DNA of 64,000 nt from Oenococcus kitaharae (GTDB lineage Bacteria; Bacillota; Bacilli; Lactobacillales; Lactobacillaceae). The position numbers were made by a program, and so were the translations under genes. Shown piece after piece: positions 57,543 through 64,000 of the stretch. The notes beneath the pieces are model-generated. The model made no database searches, was not told the DNA's origin, and saw nothing but the letters and a program-made list of their open reading frames with translations. How positions within the stretch are numbered: the first letter of the stretch is position 1; each line of letters starts with the position of its first letter. The stretch covers positions 124,001 through 188,000 of the forward strand of contig NZ_JANJQP010000003.1 in the NCBI RefSeq assembly GCF_025758695.1, in the 5' to 3' direction.

Positions 57543-57887
57543 TTATCTCTTGCGATAGTTGACGAGATCATAGCCAGCTTGTATCAGCAAGGCGATCAAA
57601 GAGACAAGGACAATGGCTAAAAAGTAATGAGGAGAGTGAGTGTTCACATGGAGTAGCAAACTAAAAATCAGGACATTCAATAACCAAGAGAAGGCAAAAA
57701 GTAAATCATGCTCAAGCTGCTGGGCAAGACCAGCCTGGATAATCGGAAAAGCGATATTAACCGTTAACACCGTGGCCGCACAACCCAGCTGCCAAAGGAA
57801 CCAGAGCAGGTCGTTATGAATGAATAATGCCAAAAGAGCTATAAAAACGATGTAAACAATTAGAACTTGATTCCGTCGATTGTTCAT
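57543..57887 (-). CDS. Four-TM membrane protein next to rgg copy 2
   Basis: 114 aa from ATG 57887 (MNNRRNQVLIVYIVF) with four hydrophobic helices and a basic tail (NYRKR). The start is uncertain. A strong GGGAGG lies about 22 nt upstream without an ATG at normal spacing, while only TAGG touches the chosen ATG; the frame stays open back to the rgg stop. Its resemblance in topology and in the IAFPI(I/L) segment to the protein at 45466-45846 suggests the same role at both Rgg loci. Confidence 0.55.
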   Translation of the reverse strand: MNNRRNQVLIVYIVFIALLALFIHNDLLWFLWQLGCAATVLTVNIAFPIIQAGLAQQLEHDLLFAFSWLLNVLIFSLLLHVNTHSPHYFLAIVLVSLIALLIQAGYDLVNYRKR

Positions 57888-58024
57888 CCTATTGGACGTA
57901 TTATTTTTCCTCCCAGTTAAAAATTGAATTAATCGTAACTCATTATTTTTCTTTTGGAAGAAAGCTATCTTATAGTCGTTATGTTCACCAAATTGAAAGT
58001 TTTTAACGCAAATACTACGCAATT

Positions 58025-58873
58025 CTAAGTATTCGGAAAGGAATGTTTGGTCATATAGACCTCAAAAGTAGAAGCCAAACTGTTTGAACCCAGAGATCTG
58101 AGCGACCCATCAATTAATTGCTGGTTCCTAACACGAGCTGTCGATGCATCTAAAGTTAAGAGATTCTTCATGAAGAGGAACTTAAAACGCGTAACTAGAT
58201 CGTTTTGATTCAAGCGTAAGTTTTCAACTTGCTTCACGATTTCTTTAGCCAGTTGATACTCCTGTCTCTGGTACATTAAATCAGCAACATTGATGAGCGC
58301 CAGCGCTGATACGCTTTGCGAATAAATTAATTCTTTAGTAATCGTTTTAACCATTTGAGAAGTTAGCAAAAAGGAACAATTGTTGAAAATGGCAACTTCT
58401 AATTTCCCCCAATAGTTAACTTTTAACAGGTATTCAGTGATTCTTTGAGTAATCAGTGGATTTGTTTCATAACTTTGGTCAACACTTTTGGTTAAAGAAA
58501 TTGCTGTCGCAGCCTGGATTAAACTTTGAAAATTCTGATCCTTTTCGTAAACGGCACACAATTCTTGACTCGCTTTTTTAAGAGTTGGCAGATCATTTTC
58601 CTGATAAATGCTTTCAAAACCATCGAGAAATTTTCTGTAGGACGCCGATGCAGAGCTTGTTTGCACTTGATTGTAAAAATCGTCAAGACTATAATCCATT
58701 TTCTGCAACAAAGGAGCCAAATTAAAAAAAGAGAGCTGAATCGTTCCGGCTTCGAATTTGTTAATCGTTGACGGAGAAAGAATCCCTGATGATAGTTGAG
58801 CAACGCTGAATCCTCGGTTGTTTCTAATTTTATGAAATAATTGACCAGCGTTTGTTTTTAATAATCTATCCAT
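58025..58873 (-). CDS. Rgg/GadR/MutR-family transcriptional regulator (copy 2)
   Basis: 282 aa, paralogous to copy 1. XRE HTH at the N-terminus (FHKIRNNRGFSVAQLSSGILSPSTINKFEAG), then helical repeats with the same landmarks (NYWGKLEVAIFNN versus QNWDAFNLSVFNN; KELIYSQSVSAL versus KELVYKDQVGPL). It lacks an SD; TAATAA/AATAAT lie 7-9 nt before the ATG. A 19-aa hydrophobic ORF starts 58 bp away on the opposite strand. Likely targets are the flanking membrane-protein, ABC and MFS genes. Confidence 0.9.
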   Translation of the reverse strand: MDRLLKTNAGQLFHKIRNNRGFSVAQLSSGILSPSTINKFEAGTIQLSFFNLAPLLQKMDYSLDDFYNQVQTSSASASYRKFLDGFESIYQENDLPTLKKASQELCAVYEKDQNFQSLIQAATAISLTKSVDQSYETNPLITQRITEYLLKVNYWGKLEVAIFNNCSFLLTSQMVKTITKELIYSQSVSALALINVADLMYQRQEYQLAKEIVKQVENLRLNQNDLVTRFKFLFMKNLLTLDASTARVRNQQLIDGSLRSLGSNSLASTFEVYMTKHSFPNT

Positions 58874-58931
58874 TTGCAGGTTATTATTACATAATCAGAA
58901 TTAAAAAGAAAAGGACCTCTTAAAAGCAGGA

Positions 58932-58991
58932 ATGAAGACATCATTACCTTTACTGGTGTTGGAATCAGTTATTATCAATTTTTTTGCATAA
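58932..58991 (+). CDS. Candidate SHP-type pheromone precursor (copy 2)
   Basis: MKTSLPLLVLESVIINFFA, 19 aa, divergent from rgg copy 2. Length, basic start, leucine-rich core and a Glu followed by aliphatic residues (ESVIINFF) fit SHP precursors (about 20-23 aa with Asp or Glu before a hydrophobic C-terminus). The terminal GG of many SHPs is absent. AGGA lies almost directly before the ATG, too close for a strong SD. Confidence 0.5.
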   Translation: MKTSLPLLVLESVIINFFA

Positions 58992-59066
58992 TTATGAAAC
59001 GCTGTGTATATCAACGAGTACAATAAGGCCATGATTAACTGACAACAACTTAACTGAGAAGGTCTC

Positions 59067-59240
59067 ATGATTTTATCTTCATCGTGTTTGGAACATGCAA
59101 ACACAAGAGATTTTTCAGAAGATGAGTTCTCAAGTGTAGTTGAGGTGTTGTTACATAAGTTAATAGATCTATCGTTTCATTTACATAAATTTATTTTTTC
59201 TAAGCGGACCTTTTCTATCCTGACAGACTCATTTTTTTAA
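59067..59240 (+). CDS. 57-aa ORF upstream of the ABC exporter
   Basis: Starts MILSSSCLEHANTRDFSEDEF with GAAGGT 7-10 nt upstream. The N-terminal part is acidic and polar; the C-terminal half is His/Phe/Leu-rich with a basic patch (HLHKFIFSKRTF) and ends SILTDSFF. An acidic leader-like half followed by a distinct C-terminal half, directly in front of an ABC exporter and beside an Rgg gene, is reminiscent of RiPP or bacteriocin precursors. There is no modification enzyme nearby and no double-Gly site. Confidence 0.4.
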   Translation: MILSSSCLEHANTRDFSEDEFSSVVEVLLHKLIDLSFHLHKFIFSKRTFSILTDSFF

Positions 59241-59296
59241 ACAGTTGCGGCTCTTCATAAATATAGTCAATCAAGAAAAGAAAGTGTGGTTTATCG

Positions 59297-60958
59297 GTGC
59301 CTTTAGCTAAATATATTCGTCGAGCTTGGAAAGAAAATTTAATCGTGTTGTTTTGGGTCGTGATCGGGTCATCCTGTACGACTTTGTATGGCCTCAGTAC
59401 TGCTAATATTTTAACCAGCGCTGTTGCCTTCAAATTTCGTGCTGTCATCATCTGGGTCGTGGTCCTGTTATTGACCAGCGTGATTTGGTCGCTGCAAATT
59501 TATTTTGAAGCGGTGACCTTAACTAAGTCGATCCAAAAAATGGATACCTTAATTCGTCAAGATATTACGAGTTCCTTATTGAACAGGTCTGTGAGTGCTT
59601 TTCATGAGAAGAGCAGCTCCGTCTACGTCTCTTGGCTGACAAATGATATTTCAACCATTAATGAATTCGGTTTTGGTAATCTGGAAATGGCCCTGAGCCA
59701 ATTTTTAACGATCCTCATGAGTATCGGTGCCATGCTGAGTTTTCATTATTCGATGATTATCACAATTATCGTTTTATCTGCTTTGATGTTGTTAGCTCCG
59801 AAGATTTTTACAGCTAAAATGAATCAGGCATCTTTAAAGGCCACACAAGCAGCTGAAAGAGCGACGAGCAAAATGTCTGATTTTTTGTTGGGCTTTGATG
59901 AATTAGTCATGATTAATCGTCCGCACCTTATCCATCGTGAAATCACAAAAGCTTCGCAGGATTTGGCCGATAAAAGAGTGAAATTTGCTAAAGCCAGTGC
60001 AACCATGTCTGCCAGCTCGAATTTCACGAGTCTGATTAGTCAAGTGATTTTAGTGGCCCAAGCTGCGCTGCTGTTTTTTATGCATCTCGTCTCAGCTGGT
60101 GCGATTAGCGGTGCCCGTTACTTTTCAGCGACGATTTTTGCTAGTCTCACTGGTATGATTGCTAACTTGGTTGAGGTGGGGACTGTGAAACCCGTGTTTG
60201 CTAAATATGGACAATTGCCTGAGATAAAAGAAGAACCAAGTAGTGTTCGCATGACGCCAACGGCCAATTTGAGCAACGCTGTTGATAGTGATGCTGCGAT
60301 TCAGTTAACGAATTTGTCTTTTAGCTATCCGAATAAAGAATCAGATATTCTTCACGGGCTGACGCTAAGCTTTCAAAAAGCAAAAAAATATGCGCTGGTC
60401 GGTGAATCCGGTAGTGGGAAAAGTACGTTGCTGGATTTGATTGCCGGCAAACTTGATCATTACCGTGGTGTGATTGCGGTCAATGGGCAAGATTTGCAAA
60501 ACATGACGCCAGCAGATCTGCGTAAACAACTGGTTTATTTAAATCAGAAACCACATATTTTTAATGAGTCGCTGCTTTTTAATCTCACTTTAGGCGAGCC
60601 AATTAACAAGAGCAGCCTGCAAAATGTACTTTTCAAAAGCGGCTTGATCAGCTTGATTGATTCCTTACCAGAAGGTTTGGATACGATCATTAGTGAAAAC
60701 GGCCGCAACTTATCCGGCGGGCAGCAGCAGCGGATTGCCATTGCTCGAGGCCTGATTGAGCAGGGCAGCATTTGGCTTGTCGATGAAGCAACTTCATCTT
60801 TGGACCGTGAGTCAGCCATTCAGATTGAACAGACTTTATTTAAGATCCAGGATATTACTTTAATCATCGTGACGCATCAGTTACACGATGCATCATCACG
60901 TTTGTTGGATCAAATTATTTATCTGAAAGATGTGAATCAGCCGGTCGATGCCGGTTAA
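59297..60958 (+). CDS. ABC exporter, fused permease and ATPase (half transporter)
   Basis: 553 aa. About six membrane helices in the first 290 residues, then the ATPase: Walker A GESGSGKSTLLDLIAG (about 375), signature LSGGQQQRIAIARG, Walker B SIWLVDEATSSLD and VTHQ. GTG start with poor SD and a stop codon 11 codons upstream in frame. It follows the 57-aa ORF by 56 bp. Peptide export under Rgg control is the likely role by context. Its last 44 bp overlap, tail-to-tail, the hydrolase gene. Confidence 0.87.
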   Translation: MPLAKYIRRAWKENLIVLFWVVIGSSCTTLYGLSTANILTSAVAFKFRAVIIWVVVLLLTSVIWSLQIYFEAVTLTKSIQKMDTLIRQDITSSLLNRSVSAFHEKSSSVYVSWLTNDISTINEFGFGNLEMALSQFLTILMSIGAMLSFHYSMIITIIVLSALMLLAPKIFTAKMNQASLKATQAAERATSKMSDFLLGFDELVMINRPHLIHREITKASQDLADKRVKFAKASATMSASSNFTSLISQVILVAQAALLFFMHLVSAGAISGARYFSATIFASLTGMIANLVEVGTVKPVFAKYGQLPEIKEEPSSVRMTPTANLSNAVDSDAAIQLTNLSFSYPNKESDILHGLTLSFQKAKKYALVGESGSGKSTLLDLIAGKLDHYRGVIAVNGQDLQNMTPADLRKQLVYLNQKPHIFNESLLFNLTLGEPINKSSLQNVLFKSGLISLIDSLPEGLDTIISENGRNLSGGQQQRIAIARGLIEQGSIWLVDEATSSLDRESAIQIEQTLFKIQDITLIIVTHQLHDASSRLLDQIIYLKDVNQPVDAG

Positions 60959-61736
60959 TAAAATCAATCACTACCTGGTTGAATTCGGGAGCTAGTTCCA
61001 AATGAGGGATGTGGCCCGCGCCTGCAAAGACATAACTTTCAGCTAGCGGATTCATCTCGGCTGCTGCTTTAGCCTGTCCGGCCGGCCATAATGGCGATTT
61101 TTCACCGGCTAAAAACAAGTGCGGCTCAGTTTCCAAAGGAATTTGATCCCGCCAATCTTGGCTTAAAGAATCGATCAAGAGCGGTTCGTTGAAGTCAAAA
61201 TCGAAAGGCTGATAGACTTTGCCTAGGGCAATCTTGAATTGCTGGTCAACGGGGATACGCGTGAATCTGGTCGTGCGGATTTGTTTGACTAACTCCAAGA
61301 AATTTGACCAGCTGCTGTCATATTGGCCAAATTGCCAACTGTTGTCGTTAATTGCCTTGGGTGATTGATCTTCCGTGACAACGGCTTGCAGACGCTGACT
61401 GCCGAATAAAGACAGATAGGCAAAAATAGTCGAAGCACCCATGGAGTGGCCAATCAGGACAATTTTTTGTTTCAACTGCAAATGGTCAATTAATTCAGCT
61501 AGATCCATGGCGTGACGAGAAATTCGCATACCGAAAGGGACGCTCTGGCTTTTGCCATGATTGCGCCGGTCATAAGTGATCACATGAAATCCAGCCTTCG
61601 TGAAATCAGAAATCTGTCCGACCCAAGTCATCTCGCTGCCGGAATAGCCCTCAATTAAAATCACAGGCAGTCCGGATGGATCACCGAGTTCGTGATAATC
61701 AAGTTTGACATGGTCATTTGTATAAAAAAAGCTCAT
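60915..61736 (-). CDS. Alpha/beta hydrolase
   Basis: 273-aa cytoplasmic serine hydrolase. Nucleophile elbow LIGHSMGAST (Ser about 97), oxyanion region LIEGYSGSEMTW, YDRRNHGKS after strand beta-4 and the catalytic His in GAGHIPHLE. It resembles esterases or C-C hydrolases of the 3-oxoadipate enol-lactonase type; the substrate is unknown. Its 3' end overlaps the ABC exporter gene by 44 bp on the opposite strand, so the last 14 codons are shared by two proteins. Confidence 0.88.
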   Translation of the reverse strand: MSFFYTNDHVKLDYHELGDPSGLPVILIEGYSGSEMTWVGQISDFTKAGFHVITYDRRNHGKSQSVPFGMRISRHAMDLAELIDHLQLKQKIVLIGHSMGASTIFAYLSLFGSQRLQAVVTEDQSPKAINDNSWQFGQYDSSWSNFLELVKQIRTTRFTRIPVDQQFKIALGKVYQPFDFDFNEPLLIDSLSQDWRDQIPLETEPHLFLAGEKSPLWPAGQAKAAAEMNPLAESYVFAGAGHIPHLELAPEFNQVVIDFINRHRPADSHLSDK

Positions 61737-62064
61737 GACTACAGTATATAAATTCTCGCGCCGGCTGTTTCAATTCGAGCGGCCTTTCTTGTGAAATGCA
61801 CATTTCTGATTTTAAAAAATATAATTTATGATTTAAAAATATTACTTTTCAAGGTACTTGTGTTGGATATGCTTTCCGATGTGAAACGCGGACTGATTGC
61901 CTGAAACATCGCTCATTTATGAACAATCACGCCGGTTAGAAAATTTTTTTAAAAGTCTTTTTATGAGCATGATGGCAGACTTATCTTGCAGTGTTAGAAT
62001 TGTCTTGTGAGATGAAAACGCTTACAAAAAGGGCAGACTGCATTTCACAAAGTAGAGGTAATCA
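61737..62064. other. Intergenic region with divergent promoters
   Basis: 328 bp, AT-rich, without a convincing gene. It should hold the hydrolase promoter on the left and, on the right, a weak -35/-10 pair ATGGCA (61972-61977) and TAGAAT (61995-62000) for lplA, with the cre box just downstream of it. Confidence 0.5.
62013..62026 (+). promoter_or_regulatory. Consensus cre box upstream of lplA-pdhA
   Basis: TGAAAACGCTTACA matches TGWNANCGNTNWCA at every position. It lies 39 bp before the lplA ATG and downstream of the likely promoter, a roadblock position for CcpA repression. Confidence 0.85.
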
Positions 62065-63084
62065 ATGCAATATATTAAATATTTTGGCACAGATGCTTAC
62101 ACAAATATCGCAATGGACAGCTGGCTTTTATATCATTTAAAGCCTGACCAACCGGTCTTCTCGCTCTGGCAGAATCGCAACGCTGTCATTGTCGGTCGGA
62201 ATCAGAACACCTTTGCCGAAGTAAATCAGGATTTTATTGATGAACACCACACACAGGTAGTCCGGCGGGTTTCTGGCGGCGGCGCTGTCTTTCATGATTT
62301 GGGGAATATTTGTTTCACTTTTTTTGTACCGGTCAAAAGTAGTGCTGAAGTCGATTTTCATAAGTTTGTCCGCCCGATGTATGATGCTTTGCACGAAGTC
62401 GGCATTGAGGCAGAGATCAGCGGCCGAAATGATTTAACGATTGACGGTAAAAAAATCAGCGGCAATGCACAGCGCTATGCCGGCGGTTACTTGATGCACC
62501 ACGGGACTTTGCTTTGGAATTCTGATGTTGACAGTATGGTGCGTTCGTTGAATGTTGCTGATGAGAAATTCATCTCAAAAGCTGCTAAATCAGTGCGCGC
62601 GCGAGTGGGCAATATCAAAGACTACGCGCCAGCTGATTTAACGCTGGAAAAATTCTGGCAGGCTTTGCAATATTATCTGACAGATGAAGGCCGTGATACA
62701 GAATACGTCTTATCTGATCAGCAGAAAAAAGGAATTTTGGATTTGCGCGATCAGCAGTTTGCGACTTGGGATTGGAATTACGGCACGAGTCCGAAATTTA
62801 ATTTTACGAACCATGAAAAGTTTACGGGTGGCGCCATTGATGTTTCTGCCAATGTTGACCAAGGCCGTATCCAGGCAATTGATTTTCGCGGTGATTTTCT
62901 CGGCGTACGGGATTGGCGCGAAATCAAGGATCGTTTTATCGGATTGCCCTTTGATCCGGATGCTGTTTATCAAGTATTGCATGCAAACGCCGGCGGGCAT
63001 TATTTCGGATCAATTGACGATCATGGTCTAGCCGCCATGTTCTCTGCTGGTGCTAAAAATGTTCAGGAGGAAGAAAATGTCTAA
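62065..63084 (+). CDS. lplA: Lipoate--protein ligase
   Basis: 339-aa enzyme that activates lipoate with ATP and attaches it to the E2 (and other lipoyl) domains. Lipoate-binding loop RRVSGGGAVFHDLGN (about residue 67), catalytic Lys in DGKKISGNAQRY (about 130) and the C-terminal accessory domain (from about 245) are present. SD AGAGG. It overlaps pdhA by 8 bp, so ligase synthesis is coupled to the pyruvate dehydrogenase complex whose E2 it modifies. Confidence 0.95.
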   Translation: MQYIKYFGTDAYTNIAMDSWLLYHLKPDQPVFSLWQNRNAVIVGRNQNTFAEVNQDFIDEHHTQVVRRVSGGGAVFHDLGNICFTFFVPVKSSAEVDFHKFVRPMYDALHEVGIEAEISGRNDLTIDGKKISGNAQRYAGGYLMHHGTLLWNSDVDSMVRSLNVADEKFISKAAKSVRARVGNIKDYAPADLTLEKFWQALQYYLTDEGRDTEYVLSDQQKKGILDLRDQQFATWDWNYGTSPKFNFTNHEKFTGGAIDVSANVDQGRIQAIDFRGDFLGVRDWREIKDRFIGLPFDPDAVYQVLHANAGGHYFGSIDDHGLAAMFSAGAKNVQEEENV

Positions 63085-64000
63085 CATCTCAAATCTTAAT
63101 CACCAGATTTTGGATTTTGCAACTCAGCTCAAGGCACAGGATGATAATTTTCCGACATTGTCCGTCTTAAATAATGATGGCCAGATTGTCGATGAAGAGG
63201 CTTTAAAGCGTGCTGATCTGAGCAATGACGATCTCGTTAAATTGTTCAGCAGTATGCTGTTGAACCGCCAATTGGATATTCGATCGACAAAATTGGCTAA
63301 ACAGGGCCGTTTCGGTTTCTTTGCGCCGACTGCCGGTCAAGAGGCTTCCCAGATGGGGACGGCTTTTGCGTTTCGTGCTGAGGATTGGCTGTTCCCGGGC
63401 TATCGGGATATTCCACAGGTTGTCGCTAAAGGCTGGCCGATTTATAAAGCCATTCTTTGGAGCCGCGGGCATGTGCTGGGCAATGAATTTAAAACAGAAG
63501 ATGGCCAGCCGGTTAATTCCTGGTTTCCGCAAATTATTATCGGCGCCCAATACGTGGAAGCAGCCGGTGTCGCTTTGGGCTTGAAAAAACGTGAACAAAA
63601 TGCAGTCGCTTATGCCTACACAGGAGATGGTGGCAGTTCGCAAGGCGACTTTTACGAGGCACTGAATTTTGCCGGCGCCTATCACGCTAATGCCGTCTTC
63701 TTTGTTCAAAATAATGGTTATGCAATCTCAATGCCGCGTGCTGATCAGACAGCAGCAGCGCATTTGGCAGCAAAGGGCTGGGCAGCTGGTTTGCCAAGTA
63801 TCGTCGTTGACGGCCAGGATGCCATCGCTGCTTATTTAGCGGCTAAAGAGGCACGCGCTTGGGCTGTTTCCGGCAAAGGCCCTGTTCTGATTGAACTGCT
63901 GACAAATCGTTTTGAAGCACACTCAACAGCCGGTGATGATCCGCTGCGTTACCGCAGCAAGGAAGATATTGCTGATTGGTGGAAGAAGGATCCTTTGATT
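63077..64000 (+). CDS. pdhA: Pyruvate dehydrogenase E1 component alpha subunit (3' partial)
   Basis: 308 residues are visible before the window ends in frame. It is the thiamine-diphosphate subunit that decarboxylates pyruvate. Motifs: GRFGFFAPTAGQEASQMG, PGYRDIPQ, and the ThDP/Mg2+ motif TGDGGSSQGDFYEALNF (about residue 183) ending in VQNNGYAIS. ATG 63077 follows AGGAGG inside the end of lplA. The remaining pdh genes (E1 beta, E2, E3) are expected just outside the window. Confidence 0.95.
   Translation, partial: MSNISNLNHQILDFATQLKAQDDNFPTLSVLNNDGQIVDEEALKRADLSNDDLVKLFSSMLLNRQLDIRSTKLAKQGRFGFFAPTAGQEASQMGTAFAFRAEDWLFPGYRDIPQVVAKGWPIYKAILWSRGHVLGNEFKTEDGQPVNSWFPQIIIGAQYVEAAGVALGLKKREQNAVAYAYTGDGGSSQGDFYEALNFAGAYHANAVFFVQNNGYAISMPRADQTAAAHLAAKGWAAGLPSIVVDGQDAIAAYLAAKEARAWAVSGKGPVLIELLTNRFEAHSTAGDDPLRYRSKEDIADWWKKDPLI

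Noticed and set aside
58901-59104. 67-aa minus-strand frame upstream of rgg copy 2
   Set aside because: No SD; it would run through the intergenic region shared in style with rgg copy 1 and overlap the better-supported small frames.
1-64000. CRISPR arrays, tRNA or rRNA genes, insertion sequences, prophage genes
   Set aside because: No regular short repeats with spacers, no cloverleaf-like segments and no transposase, integrase or phage structural proteins were recognised on either strand.

Overview
The window looks like a chromosomal segment of a low-to-mid GC lactic acid bacterium of the Leuconostocaceae, most probably an Oenococcus other than O. oeni (for example the O. kitaharae/O. sicerae side of the genus). 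This is inferred from the gene set and protein style: an Lo18-type small heat-shock protein with a CtsR box, RexB-RexA, a dltXABCD operon, sigma-54 with a LevR-type regulator and mannose-family PTS, RadA next to Dut, and a lipoate ligase directly in front of pdhA. No rRNA, tRNA, CRISPR array or transposase was seen.

Layout. 1-3.3 kb: the end of a TrpYZ-like ABC importer, an SRAP DNA-protein crosslink sensor, an aquaporin and a small protein. 3.3-6.9 kb (minus): PepF, RpoN and a DUF3923-like membrane protein. 7-13.1 kb: an unknown 132-aa protein, LevR, and a PTS EIIA/B/C/D operon behind a clear -24/-12 promoter. 13.2-15.3 kb: an orphan EIIC coupled to a DUF915 hydrolase. 15.3-19.8 kb: dltXABCD. 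19.8-27.5 kb: hsp20, then rexB-rexA. 27.5-29 kb: a solitary trpB behind a Trp-rich leader peptide and a transcription attenuator. 29.1-31.6 kb: a GH36 alpha-galactosidase and a small membrane protein. 31.6-33.5 kb: an MFS pump with a MarR regulator. 33.5-43.3 kb: housekeeping genes (GpmA-like, Tag, AI-2E-type permease, Dut, RadA, beta-phosphoglucomutase, XTP pyrophosphatase, GltX, a PRTase fusion).

43.4-48.8 kb is an AT-richer accessory island of tiny, mostly membrane proteins on the minus strand, with an Rgg regulator, a secreted bacteriocin-like peptide, a duplicated ~105-bp promoter block and a bacteriocin-immunity-like protein. 48.9-51.1 kb: TetR with an MFS pump. 51.2-54.3 kb: a D-2-hydroxyacid dehydrogenase and a membrane GDPD. 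54.3-61.7 kb is a second accessory block: two ABC exporters, an MFS exporter, a second Rgg and several tiny ORFs. 62-64 kb: lplA and the start of pdhA, under a consensus cre box.

The most interesting signals are these. (1) A trp leader-peptide attenuator, which is not the usual T-box or TRAP control of Firmicutes. (2) Two paralogous rgg loci, each with a short hydrophobic peptide ORF starting 56-58 bp away on the other strand, with related intergenic DNA. (3) A duplicated promoter block that probably defines an Rgg regulon of peptide and membrane genes, one of which has ACG where its ATG should be. (4) A recurrent leaderless start architecture: genes with no Shine-Dalgarno sequence and a -10 hexamer 6-7 nt before the ATG.
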